DNA of 64,000 nucleotides from Talpa occidentalis. Its lineage: Eukaryota > Chordata > Mammalia > Eulipotyphla > Talpidae. The notes under the pieces are model-generated. The model was not told the DNA's origin and made no database searches. It saw nothing but the letters and a program-made list of their open reading frames with translations. The DNA lies in the NCBI RefSeq assembly GCF_014898055.3, contig NW_023601433.1, positions 17,966,141-18,030,140 on the forward strand, in the 5' to 3' direction. The position numbers were made by a program, and so were the translations under genes. The first letter of the stretch is position 1. Each line of letters opens with the position of its first letter. This document shows positions 48,334 to 60,130 of the stretch, in pieces.

Positions 48334-48611
48334 GTGTGTGTGTGTGTTTTAAAGATTTATTTATGCATACAAGAACTGGGGTACAGGCCAGAGGTGTGGG
48401 GAGGTGAGAAGAATCACCAGAAACAGTGGAGAGCAGAACAGGTGGGTCTAGTGAAGTACACTGCTGAGGGGAGCAGTGGGCAAGTCAGAAGAGGTCTGCT
48501 GCACCATGTGGTCACTTCTCTGGCCGGGAATCGAACTTGTGCTATGCTGCAGTGGCTGTGGATAGCTTCACAGTGCTGCATCTTAACCCCTTGCGCCACC
48601 AGGGAGGCCCC
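48334..48611 (-). mobile_element. tRNA-derived SINE copy 25, type A
   Basis: Target duplication agagagttaatct (48321-48333 and 48612-48624). A short (GT)n, 48334-48347, has grown in its tail. Confidence 0.94.
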
Positions 48612-48625
48612 AGAGAGTTAATCTT

Positions 48626-48962
48626 TTTTTTTTTTTTTAAAGCATTATGGCAAATTCCTTTTTATTTAGTTTCAGTAATTTCTTTTTTTTTTCTTCTTTT
48701 TTAAAGATTTTATTTATTTATACATACAAGCACTGGATATAGTCAGAAGCACGGGAGGGTGAGAGAATTCACCAGAGCCAGAGCGGGGAGCAGAGCAGGC
48801 AGAAGGACCAAAGTACACTGCTGAGGGGAGCAGCGGGCAGCAGGAGAGGTCTGTGCGCCATGTGGGAGCCTCCTCCCGTGGCCGGGGATCGAACCGGCAC
48901 TGCAGAGGCTGCGGGCAGCTTCGCAAACCAGTGCTCAACCGCTGCGCCACCGGGGAGGCCCC
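48626..48962 (-). mobile_element. tRNA-derived SINE copy 26, type B, with a transduced 3' segment
   Basis: The body and head lie at about 48704-48962. Between the body and the terminal T-run (48626-48638) sit about 60 bases unrelated to the SINE (for example gcattatggcaaattcc). The whole is bounded by agagagttaatctt at 48612-48625 and 48963-48976, so the extra segment is part of the insertion. Confidence 0.88.
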
Positions 48963-49689
48963 AGAGAGTTAATCTTAACTTTATTTTCCTGCGATAGTGC
49001 CTTTCTGTTTTTAATTTTACAGACTCTCCTTTCCTGCGTAGTACCTGTGTTAGTTTCAGTTTTATTAATTCATTATGATTTTTACAAATATATAATTTGA
49101 AATATAATATCTATACAGAAATGCACATAAAAGTTTTATAATACTGATTGAAATATGGTCAGAATGCCAGTACCCACGTGACCACCACTTGGGGTCAAGA
49201 AGTCACACAAGTTGAGCGCAACCTGTGTCTTTCTTCCCGTTCACCACCTCATCAGCCTCCTTAGAGAGGGACATAAAAATGTTCTTTTCTCACACGACAC
49301 ATCAAACCTAGTTTATGATTTATTTAAGCATCCTAGGCAACATGGCTTAATTTTGTCTGTTGCTGAAGTTAACATAAAGGGAATTATATTGTATGAATTT
49401 TTGAAGGTTGATGTTGACTAGGATGAGAAAAATAATTATAACAAATTATACATTTTGAAAATGTAGAAAGATAAATATTAAAAACTCCGGGGTGGGGGGA
49501 ACATAATATTTTTATTAATTAACTACCTGACCACAAATCTAGAATGCTTTGTCTTTTTAATATTTTTCGCCATTGACTTTTGATCGTCTCCGTCTCTTAC
49601 TATGTCAACTATTTTGAATTTAAGAGAAGAAAAAGTCCAGTTTAGAAAGGGAAAATGTGGACTATTTGTGTGTGCAGTACCTCTGATAC

Positions 49690-50275
49690 CAGATATGTTT
49701 TATTCGCACACCAAGCAATTTTCAGAGACCCCAGTGAGGTGTCCTGCAGTTCCATTGTGGCACTACCTGGAGTTAGAACATACCCCACAGGTGAAGGGCT
49801 CTGTCCTATAAGATTCTCCTCCCACCATCACTGCAGATGCCCATTGCAAGTAATAATAGGTTGCATCTTACCTGAAGTTTCTGCCAACTTGGCTCTAAGT
49901 CAGAGGTTCCTGTGACGTCCTCCTTGAATTTGACCATTTTCCAGAACAGTTCACAGAACTCAGGGAGACACCCATATTTACCAGTCTGTTATATGGCAAA
50001 GGATGCGGTCAAGAACCCAGATGGAGAGGTGCAGAGGGCAAGGTCAGGAAGCACCCTGAGCTCAGGAACTTCTGTCCATGTGGAGTTGGGGTGTAGCATC
50101 ATCTCGGCGCGTAGATGATTCACCAACACCTAAGCTTGCTGAGCCCCTTACTACTGGGAGTTTTAGGGAGTCTTCATCATGTAAGCATGATCCTTATTCA
50201 CTCCATCTCCACTTGCTTTCCTACTCCTGGAAGGGAGAGGGGAGAGGTCCTGTCGTCCTCATCTGTTGAACTGTC
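49690..50275 (-). mobile_element. ERV-type solo LTR, minus strand
   Basis: Reverse LTR landmarks related to the element at 41640: ccagaacagttcacagaact, cccatatttaccagtctgtt, gatggagaggtgcagagggc, gattcaccaacacctaagct, gggagtcttcatcatgtaag. More diverged than its relative; the outer edges are uncertain. Confidence 0.5.
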
Positions 50276-50340
50276 ATTATTGATGATCAGATTTTTAAAA
50301 TTTTGCCACTGTGGGTGTGTAGTGGTATCTCAGTTTAGCT

Positions 50341-50643
50341 TTTTTTTTTTTTTTAAAGATTGATTTATGTAGGGCATCCCCTGGTGGCGCAGGTGGTTGA
50401 GCGCCGCGCTGTGAAACTGTGTGCAGCCCCAGCAGCTCTGGTTTGCCTGGCTGGCCAGTGAGGGTCCCACATGGTGCGGCAGACCTCTCCTGTCACACCT
50501 GCTGCTCCCCTCAGCAGTGTATTTCATCAGTCTGCCTGTTCTATTCTCCGCTCTGTCTCTGGTGAATCCTCTCACCTTCGCATGCATCTGGCCTGTACCC
50601 TGGTTCTTATATAAATAAATCTTCTTGTATAAATAAATATATC
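50341..50643 (+). mobile_element. tRNA-derived SINE copy 27 preceded by an inverted SINE tail
   Basis: A sense copy starts at 50372 (gggcatcccctggtggcgca). The 31 bases before it read T-run plus aaagattgatttatgt, which is a SINE tail in reverse. The sense tail itself is duplicated (cttatataaataaat, then cttcttgtataaataaat). Confidence 0.88.
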
Positions 50644-50907
50644 TGATTCTTAGAAAGTGTCTCTCCCCTCTGTCTGCAGTGCCACCTACTGGGACCTTCA
50701 TTACAGCCTTGACCCTCAGTGGTGACAGTGGGCAGGCTTCCCTTTAATTCTAGGCCTCAAAAGGCATTATCTTGAAATTTACTCTTTGGCATCTTTGCTC
50801 TAGGTCCTCCCTCCCATATTACTCCCTAGGCCCTCCCCCTCCCCCCATATGATGCCCTTTCTTAAATTAAGGAAGTTTTCTTTTATTCTCACTGCAAGAA
50901 CTTTTAT

Positions 50908-51170
50908 GGGGCCTCCCTGGTGGTGCAAGGGGTTAAGATGCAACCTATGAGGCTATCCACAGCCACTGCAGCAAGAGTTTGATCTCCAGCCAGGGAGCTA
51001 CCCTCATGGCACAGCAGACCTCTCCTGTCTGGCCCGCTGCTCCCCTCAGCAGTGTACTTCAGTCAGTCCACCTGTTCTGCTCCCCACTCTGTCTCTGGTG
51101 AATCCTCCCCCACCCACCTCTGGCCTGTACCCCAGTTCTTGTATGCATAAATAAATAAATCTTTTAAAAA
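50908..51170 (+). mobile_element. tRNA-derived SINE copy 28, type A
   Basis: Sense copy; head gggcctccctggtggtgcaa, tail gtatgcataaataaataaat. Target duplication weak. Confidence 0.92.
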
Positions 51171-51592
51171 AATTTATTTTGATAACTAGCTGTTGGGATT
51201 GTCACATGCATTTTATTTATTATAACGATCATATGATTAGTTTCCTGTTGATCTCAATATTGCAAATTTTATTGATGTTTGAATATTAAACCAATTTCTA
51301 TCTTAGGAGTAAACCCATTTTGCCTGTAATATATTATCCTTTTTCTGTAATGTGGTGGATTTAGTTTGTTCCTATTTTATTTACAAGTTTAATGTCTGCA
51401 TTTATGAGTGAATGTAGAGTGTAAACTTCTTTATTCTCATCTGATTTTCACCAAGTCATGCAAACCTTATGTACTGTATTGGGGAGTCTTTTACTCTTCT
51501 TCTGTGGAAAAGTTTGTGAAAGAGTGAAATTTGTTTTAATGTAAGTAAAACTTAAGTGTTAGGTTACTTAGGCCTGGAAATTTTCTTTTTGT

Positions 51593-52500
51593 AAGAATAT
51601 TGGCAGCTAGTCAAAAATTGGGCAGAAGAGCTAAAAAGAAACTTCTCCAAAGAGGAAATGCAAATGGCCAACAGGCATATGAAAAGAATGTTCAACATCA
51701 CTTGTAATCCGGGAAATGCAAATCAAAACTACAATGAGATACCATCTTACACCAGTGAGAATGGCACATATTAAAAAAACTAGCAACAACAAATGTTGGT
51801 GAGAATGTGGAGAAAAAGGAACTCTCCTGCACTGCTTGTGGGCATGCAACATGGCCCAACCACTATGGAGAGCTGTGTGAAGATTTCTTGACCTACTAAA
51901 CATAGAGCTTCCATATGATCCAGCAATTCCACTCCTAGGTATTTACCCAAATGACACAGAAACATTAATTCCAAAGGGCACCTGCCCACCTATGTTTATA
52001 GCAGCAATATTTACAATAGCTCAGCTATGGAAATAACCTAAATGCCCAAAAATAGATGACTGGCTCAAGAAGATGTGGTACATATACATAATGGAATATT
52101 ACTCAGCAATCAAAAAAGATAAACACATGCAGTTTGCAGCAACATGGATGGAGCTAGAAGGGATCATGCTCAGAGAAATAAGTCAGAAAGAAAAAGAAAA
52201 ATGCCAGATGGTCTCACTCATAGCAGGAATTTAGGAAACTTAAATAAGAGACCAGGAAAAAGACTAATCAATACAAAGTAAAAATCAAAATCAACAAGCA
52301 GCTATAAACCAGAGACACACTACCGGGAGGCTGGGGGAGGGAGGGGTGGGGAGAAGAAAGACTAGAGTCAAAATAAGGGGGGGGAGGTGCAATTGTATGG
52401 GGAATATAACCAAAATGAAAATGCATACATTGTGCAAAGATGAAAAATGATGTAAGATTTTTATAAAATAAAATACTAAAAAAAAGAATATTGGCAACTA
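51593..52500 (+). mobile_element. L1, 5'-truncated, with target site duplications
   Basis: L1 3' end in sense at 51610-52483: aaacttctccaaagaggaaa, atgaaaagaatgttcaacat, gtggtacatatacataatgg, then a G-rich 3' UTR (52325-52388) and ttttataaaataaaatact with an A tail. The 17-bp target duplications aagaatattggcagcta (51593-51609) and aagaatattggcaacta (52484-52500) bracket it. Stops interrupt the ORF2 end, so it is inactive. It is among the youngest-looking L1s here. Confidence 0.95.
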
Positions 52501-52504
52501 ATTT

Positions 52505-52761
52505 TTTTTTAAAGATTTATTTTTATTTATACAAGAACTGGGGTACAGGCCAGAGGCGTGGGAGGGTGAGAGGATTCACCACAGACAGCATGGGGAACAG
52601 AACAGGCAGACTGACCAAAATACATTGCAGAGGGGAGCAGCGGGCAAGACAGGAGAGGTCTGCTGTGCCATGTGGGTATCTCCCTGGCTGGCCAGGATTC
52701 CAACCCTCGGACAGCTTCACAGCGCTGCGCTTTTAACCCCCTGCACCACCAGGGAGGCCCA
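52505..52761 (-). mobile_element. tRNA-derived SINE copy 29, inserted in the L1 target duplication
   Basis: Flanked by caactaattt (52495-52504) and caagtaattt (52762-52771), one mismatch. The left repeat overlaps the right target repeat of the L1. Part of the head, including the B box, is missing. Confidence 0.92.
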
Positions 52762-55700
52762 CAAGTAATTTATTATTAAGGCTATAAGAATAGTCAGGAT
52801 TTCTATTTCTTTAGTCAGTTTTGGTGACTGTATTTTTCTAAGATTTGCTCCATTTCATCTAAATTTTCAAATTTGTGAAAAAGTTGTTCATAGTATGATT
52901 GCATGTCTGCATATTACTATTTCTTTTTTGGTTATGATTTGGTAATTTTTGTCCTTTTTCCCCTCTTATCTGGTTAACATTGCCAGAGTTTTGTTAATTT
53001 TACTAGTTTTTTGATATAAAACTTTGGGCTATATTAATTTTCTCTGCTGTGTGTTTTTATTTTAGTGGACTTACCTCTGGTGAGTATGACTTCTGTTATA
53101 TATAAAAATTCACACCATTTAAAGAAGACTTGTGTAGGCTAAAAGGTCAGGAAGCTCTTAGTTTTGATGGTTATCAGTTGTCAATCACCAAAATATAATT
53201 TTTATCTTTAAAAAATATACTTTGAAAGTTACAGCTTAAATATTTTCTAAATTATAGCTTAGAGTACTCTGTATTGTTAAAATGGAAGAACAATAGTTAT
53301 TTTTAGATAGAACTGTCTAACCTACTACATCTTCTTCGCATTGAAACAAATGTTTTTATATAATGTCCTTGGGGATATCATGAAAGCTATTTCAGGAGGA
53401 TATTTGAAAAGAAAGTCATTGAAGATAATTCTGTCTCTTGAATTCTCCTACAAACTTTTCTTTCACTTACTTGCTTGTTAATTCAACAACAAACCTCTGA
53501 GAGGACTTAATAAAGATGCTAACAGCAATTGCTATTTGGTAAGAGTTAAATATATACTAGGTGACTTTTGTGCATTCATCCCATAGCGAAGCAGGGATGT
53601 GTGAGTTAGATGCTAAACGCCCTTTATCTCTATTGATTACTGTAGCAGTCCTGTGAGAAATGTTTTAAATGTTTATTTCTGTAAAACCCATAGGCCACTT
53701 TCTGCTCACTTCTTTTCTCCTGCTGTTACTTATCTTCCTGATAAAACTTAGTACCTCTGGCCTGCCCATTACTTAATGATTTATTGATAATATGCTGAAT
53801 GGTGGCTACAGCTTGTGATGTGATGAGAGTTACAATTTAGGCTATCACGCTGCAATGTAAGGTCATCCAGTACTATCCAGCCTGGTCTGACTATATCTTG
53901 TGCTAAAATTTAAATATATGACAGATACTGAAATATATGGAAACAAGTCCTATCATATTATAAGTAAAGTAAGAAAATATATTACTTTAGCTTTTACAGT
54001 CAACTGTTCCAGGTTAGGAGGCCCTACTGCAAATGTCATCAATTTTCCTAAAAGACTATAGGCCATAGATTATAAGCTTTTTAGAAATAATTTTCAATTT
54101 GCCATCACTTTAGCTTTAGGATAAGTACTGCTAAAAATCAAAGTACTGTCATGCTTCCTTTCATGGTGTGGGATACCCTGTGAAGACCACAGATTGCTAA
54201 CTCAAAGTGAACCACATATTGGTACTTATTTACAGCTTGGAGAGAGCCTCTACGAGTGAAAGTTATATGCAGGTGTATGTACTTGGCCTCTTAACATGCC
54301 CGGATTTTATGGACTGTATGATAATTGTATACAGTGTGTTACCTTTAAATTGTTTTGCATATTTAAGAACTCCATTTGCTAAATGCTTTGCTGAGTTACT
54401 GTACTTGAGAGAGAGCAAGAAAGAGAATGCTTCTGTCAAGTTTGTGTTAAAATATTTTAGTAGTATAGGTACTTTTGGAAATAAAACATACTTTAAATGA
54501 GAAAAATTGAGGCTTGTTATGAATGGCACTGAATAGTGCTGATTATTTTACCTTTGACAAAGTGGAAAATTTAAAGCTTGGTGTATCCCATTTTATTAAT
54601 ATAATAAAGTTTTATAGTGTTGTTCTGGGCGTCGATATATGTTCTTTAGTGTTTATTAGCCCTTGGATATAGTAAAACTTTTTGGTCTGATGCCTGGCTA
54701 TACTGTACAAAATGCAAACATCAAAATCAAGAGAAAAACAAATACATACACATGTATATATTCTTTCTCTCAAGTATTTTTCTGTATGATTTCTAAATAT
54801 TTTGGTTACTTATACTATCTAATATGCTTGAATACAGAGAACATCTTTTTTTATCATTTAACATAGGTTTATAGCTTCCCCAGACTTGTTCTAATAATGA
54901 AGCTATGAGGGATATGACAAGAATGGTGATATTAAATTTCTCTAGACTAACAGTAAATTTTTCCATTCTGATGTCAGGAATTTTGAGCATCTGGAATCTG
55001 CAAGAAGAGTGAATTGTTCACTGCGGGAATACTTTCATCAATTCTGAGCCATTTATTCTCGTAGGAACTACTGTCTTGTACAGAATATTATATTTTTACA
55101 GAAGCAGTTTTCTGGAACTGGAAAAATTTCTGCACTTCTTTATGGTTCTGTATTCTTGCATGCTTTCAATTTTGGAAATGTTACTGTTTTTAGAATTAAT
55201 GTCATATTTTAGCATAAAATTATTTTCCTTTGCTTTAATAACAAAAATTTGTATTTTTCCAAAGGCAATGAAGAAGCAATAGAAAATGGACTGTCCTGAA
55301 CAGAGATGTCCTTACAGTTTATACAAGTGAATCTATGATCTCTACTTTGTCATCATTTTCTTTGAACTTTCAGAATATCCATAGCAGGTATATAGATATC
55401 TTATGCCTTGGTTATGGCATCTTTCTATAAAAGTGAAGTGGAGGCTAAGAATATGTGAAATTCTCTTAATAGTTTCGGTTAGAACATTTCTCAGATCAGG
55501 AGTTAAGATTCTAAATTAGCCCTGATTCATGCAGGGTCTTTAAAATAAGTTGGTTTAAGTTATTCTGTTTTTTATTTTTATTTTTAAATTCTAGCCTTAT
55601 TTTCTAGACTGCAAAAGCTTTCCCTCTCTTTAGTAATTTTTCACTCTTAATATTTTTTGTTCCCTCTGCTTAGATTTCATGTTGTCGACACTAGTTTTGA

Positions 55701-56662
55701 TTGTATGGCAGTAGTTTCATTGCCTAAGCTTTGGGCTGGAATGTTTTGATTTGAATACTTCCATAACCGGTCTTACTCTAATGTCTTAATGTTCTGTGAA
55801 TACCTAATGTATTTTTACATTTCAGTAGTTCATTTACTTAAAATGCTAGCAGGACCTGTGGGAATCATCCAGTGTGTTACCTTCTTCCATCACAGTGGCA
55901 CTTTGGTTGAACAGCTTCCCTTTGAGATTCAGCAACACTCCTGCAGACAGATTCCTAGTGAGTTTCTCGGGTATCCCAGAAGTCAGATCCCAACATTGAC
56001 CTGTAGGTACCCCAGAGGTATTTTCTGCTTTTCAGTCCCTTTCACAGTTTTCTTCCCACCTCCATTATTTTGACATTCCTGTTCTGGTCTGGTCTTCTGC
56101 TATCCAGGTGCTCCTGACCTGAACCCTGTAGAAGTTTCTCCTGCTTGATGGGTCAAGCATGGTTTCTACCCACTGCCAGCACCAGGGACTGTGGCTGGTC
56201 TCTGGCCCCAGGGAACTCAGATATCTAGTGGGCTTTTTCAATAACTTCTGAATGCTAGTCCTGGGGTGGGAGCCCCTCTTTCAAAGTGTCTTCTCTGGGT
56301 CATCTCCTTTAGCCCCAGGTATGCTTGAGATTTTTGTTTACCACTTTACAGATAATCTCACTAGAGTTAATCATTTAAACTGGCCTTGTTCAAATCACTG
56401 TGTAGATCTTGTCTTTGGTTTGGACCTTCACTGGGTTTCAGTACTCTCTAGTGTTTTCTTCAGGTCACAGAAATTTAATGCTTATAAACATTTATAGATT
56501 TATAAGATTATTGCTGACTTTTCCCCTTGGGTATTTTCCAATCTGGCATGTATCTTCCTGGGCCTATTTTCCTACCTTCAGATCTTAGTTGTTATCCTAC
56601 CGGCTCCAGGAAAATCTTCCCTAGCCTTTGCTGATTGCTTTCTTCTTTAAATTGCTATACTT

Positions 56663-57063
56663 GGACCTCCCTGGTGGCGCAGGTATTAAAGTCTCAGCAC
56701 TATTAAGCTATCACCAGCCACTGCAGCAGGAGTTCAGTCCCCAGCCAGGGAACTAACGCACCTGGTGCAGCAGACCTCTCCTGTCTTGCCCACTGCTCCC
56801 TTCAGCAGTGTATTTCAGTCAGTCTGCCTATTCTACTCCCCACTCTGTCTCTGGTGAATCCTCTTACCCCCTGCACTTCTGGCCTATACCTCAGTTGTTT
56901 GTTTGTTTGTTTTTTGTGGGACCCTCGCCGGTGGCCAGGGATCGAACTGGCACTGCAGAGGCTGTGGGCAGCCTAGCAACCCAGTGCTCAACCACTGCGC
57001 TACCAGGGGAGGCCCTGCACCTCAGTTCTTGTATGCATAAATAAACAAAAAAATCTGTAAAAA
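56663..57063 (+). mobile_element. tRNA-derived SINE copy 30, type A, split by a nested copy
   Basis: Outer sense copy with target duplication aattgctatactt (56650-56662) and aattactgtactt (57064-57076), two mismatches. It is interrupted within its 3' part at cctcagtt. Confidence 0.92.
56897..57018 (-). mobile_element. Head-only SINE insertion (tRNA-related part plus (CAAA)n)
   Basis: A 122-base insertion in SINE copy 30, with target duplication acctcagtt (56888-56896 and 57019-57027). In sense it holds only the tRNA-like head with A and B boxes, ending gagggtcccac, followed directly by an A run and CAAA repeats. The whole body present in other copies is absent. Confidence 0.9.
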
Positions 57064-57984
57064 AATTACTGTACTTACTATTGTACATATTCATCAAATG
57101 ACCCCTGACATATTTTAGTTTTGCTGTCATTGCTTTCTTTTCTGTCAGTACATAAAATACACTAATTTTAAGATACTGCTTTTCACTGCTAGAGCATTTT
57201 TATGAATTAACTTAGGAATCTCTTCACATGCACCTTTGACAGTGTCCTGTATTCTGTGTATCCAAATATGAGGTGTTCTTTTTCCCACTTACAGTGCTCT
57301 CCGATTCATCGTTGGAATGAAGCATCCATGAGTATGAATGACTGCTGAGGAGACGAGTGTAACATCCACCATCTCAGGGCTTGCTCAGGGACCAAATAGA
57401 TTAAGGCAAACATTTCAAAGATAGCCTTTGCTAGCTAAACACTTATTTTTTGCTCTTAATTTCAAGGACCTATTTTCTTCAGTGTTGGGAATTCTGGAAA
57501 CTGAATGTAGGACTATTTTTAAGCACCCTTTAGAACACAGACCCTCTTTAGGCATGGACTGAGGTGGCCTCCAGAACCTGTGTAATTTATTTGGATGGCT
57601 GAGACCACTTAGAACAGCTTAGGTTTTTAACTCTATCTTTCATTTCTGTCTGGCCCTGCCCTTTCTCTCTGATTTTGGTCTGTGGTTATCAGACTTGGGA
57701 GCTGAGAGCAGTGACTGCTGTTGTCACTAGGGCAGTAGATTAGGGTGGGATATGGTTTGCACAAAGCTAATCAAACCCAGCAAACAGGATTATGAATATT
57801 TGCTAACAGAGAAATGATTATTTTTTAATTGAACATGTTTTATTTCCATAAAAAGTTAGTCTAGGGTGGTTTTATCTCTGAGTATGATTATTGTGTCCCG
57901 TTGGAATTTGTAGCTAAGCTATTGTTTGAACATGGAAGCATTGCTGGGATGGCATGTGCATTTTGAAGGAGACGTATTTAGCAA

Positions 57985-58080
57985 AGAATTTTATTTTTTA
58001 TTGAATGCCTACTCTGTGCCAGTCATGGGGCTAAGTGCTGCCATGTACATAATTCTACTGAATGCTTAAAACAATCTCTT
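57985..58080 (-). mobile_element. MIR, minus strand, first piece
   Basis: tgaatgcctactctgtgcca, gggctaagtgctgcc. The rest (agcacttgagggcaacaag..., about 58325-58400) follows after an unrelated insertion. Confidence 0.6.
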
Positions 58081-58320
58081 TTTTCTTTGAAAGATAATTG
58101 TAGATTCGCATGTTGCAGAGAGATCTTGTGTACCTTTCCTCACACCCTCCAGTGCTAACATCTTGTATACCTGAAGTAGAGTATCACCTCTGGGGAATCT
58201 CCATGGATGCCACTTGCTGACCTTTTTCAGAGTTGACTAGTTTTACAGGCACTCATCTGTATGTCCCTCTGTGTATTATGTATTTTATTCTGTTCAATTT
58301 TACATGTTTAAGCCACCATT
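58081..58320. mobile_element. Old L1 3' UTR-type fragment inside the MIR
   Basis: gataattgtagattcgcatg, gcagagagatcttgtgtacc, gtgctaacatcttgtatacc match the wording of old L1 3' regions. It separates two MIR pieces. Confidence 0.55.
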
Positions 58321-58711
58321 TCTTTTTTAGCACTTGAGGGCAACAAGTCTCAGATAAGTGTTGGGCTGGGGTTTAAATCTAGTCTTGTTTGAGCCAAATT
58401 TTTGCCTTTTTAGGAATAATGATGGTGAATGACATTGAATGAAAGTCACTAAGTTACCTAGGAAACATATTGATTACTTTTCAGTGATTGTTCTGTTTTA
58501 TCTCATTTCATGTTCCTAACAACTATGCCCCATAAATTATATCACAGTTGAAATTAGTAGTGTTAGACAAATTGTATTACCAAGAAATAGGTAGTTATTA
58601 TTACTACTCCTGAAGTCAATATTAAGTAGTAAAATTCCACGTTCTTTTTATGTCATTTCATATTTTGAAACTGACATTTAACCACTGATTTTGGCAATTG
58701 TGATTGATTTA

Positions 58712-58732
58712 AGTGTGTGTGTGTGTGTGTGT
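58712..58732. repeat. (GT)n microsatellite
   Basis: About ten GT units in intron sequence. Confidence 0.9.
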
Positions 58733-60130
58733 GGTGTTCATAAGATGTATAAAGTGAGATCTGAAATATTATAGATTTATACATTGAGTTAGGTTGAGAT
58801 ACCTTAAAATATTTTTACTAAGTGGTAATTAAAAGCTGGTTTGGGCAGGATGTCAGATTTTTGAGGAGTAAATGTAAACCACCAAGAACACTTTAAGTGT
58901 GTCATTGGAAGAACTCCCCCCCCCGGCCCCGCCCTGAATATTTTAGATCTTTTTGGCCAAACACAGCTAGAGGAATGTTTGCATTTAATCATACCTCTCA
59001 AGTTCCCCATCTGATTTTCAAAGTGGAACCTAACACCTTTTTAGGTATGTTTATCACTGATTATTAGAATATTACGATGCTCAGGAAGATAATATTCTAA
59101 TCAGCAGTCTATAATTTACTGTATGATTCTTTGCTAGTTAAACTTCTTGTAAAGCTGTCTCTGTGATGAACAGCAGCACTTATTCAGACCAGAAATAACA
59201 ACCATCCCATGTGTTGTAGATCCCAGGAGGTCTTGGTGTTTTTGTAGACAGCAGAAAGAAATAAAAGGAATTTTGTCCTTTTTACCTCATGTAATCCCAC
59301 TGGAAAATGAAACATGTGCTCTGAGTTGATACTGACTTCTGCCAGGTCACCTCCCTGAAGAGTCTTGGGCAAGCACGGTTGCAACATTCCTTGGACGGGA
59401 GTCTGACAGCCCCTGAAGGAGACTGATGGCTCAGAGGCGCGCTTCCTGCAACGCTGCGCGGCTGTCACCGGCACGCAGGGAGTGCTGCCGCCAGCAGGAC
59501 TCTCAGAGCCTCTTACCCACCCCCAGGTTACAGTCAGACGAAATGAAGTTCTGTGCAATGTGTTGTTGCTGTTCTTTATGTTAGTGACGTGACCGTGGCA
59601 CCACGTGCCACCTACCCTGTCTTACTTTTTGGAACTTGACTTTGGACGTTAGAGAATGCAAATGGTTTTGAAGCTCTATATTTTTAGGAACTATTTGGAA
59701 GCCGCAAAACCTTTTTAATGGCCCACTCTATCCATTTTCTGTTCTTCTTAGGAAGTTTTTCCTATTCATGACTCATTTCACTCACTGGCTAACATTGAGG
59801 GAAATGTAATAACGATTAAGGAAAGGAATGTATGCATTTTCTTCTTTTTTTTGAAAGCTTGTACACATTTTCTGTCTTGGGTTATGTAAACTTGGATGAC
59901 TGTAGAATGTTGACAACTGTGAAAGGTAAAACTAGCCTGTTAATACATACTTCGTTGGAATTTAAAAATCATAAAGTTTCCTTTGCTTCTTTGGAGAAGT
60001 GCTTTGCTTGATGGCCCAGAATACAGATCCAGTAAAAACGACATGTTCCAGCCGTCCCTTACACACACCTTAAGCGAAATTAATGAGATCACTCTAAGAT
60101 TACGCTTTGTGTTTTATTTTCATTTTATAG

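Larger units (their letters stand above)
45570..60130 (+). other. MPP7: MPP7 intron between coding exons 1 and 2 (phase 1)
   Basis: An intron of 14,561 bases with gtatgt at its 5' end and ttttatag at its 3' end. It contains seven of the tRNA-derived SINE insertions plus one nested copy, an ERV-type LTR on the minus strand, one 5'-truncated L1 and a MIR broken by another L1 fragment. The stretch 53000-56650 is AT-rich and I recognise no repeat or gene in it. The exons and the intron phase support the intron; no transcript was seen. Confidence 0.85.
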
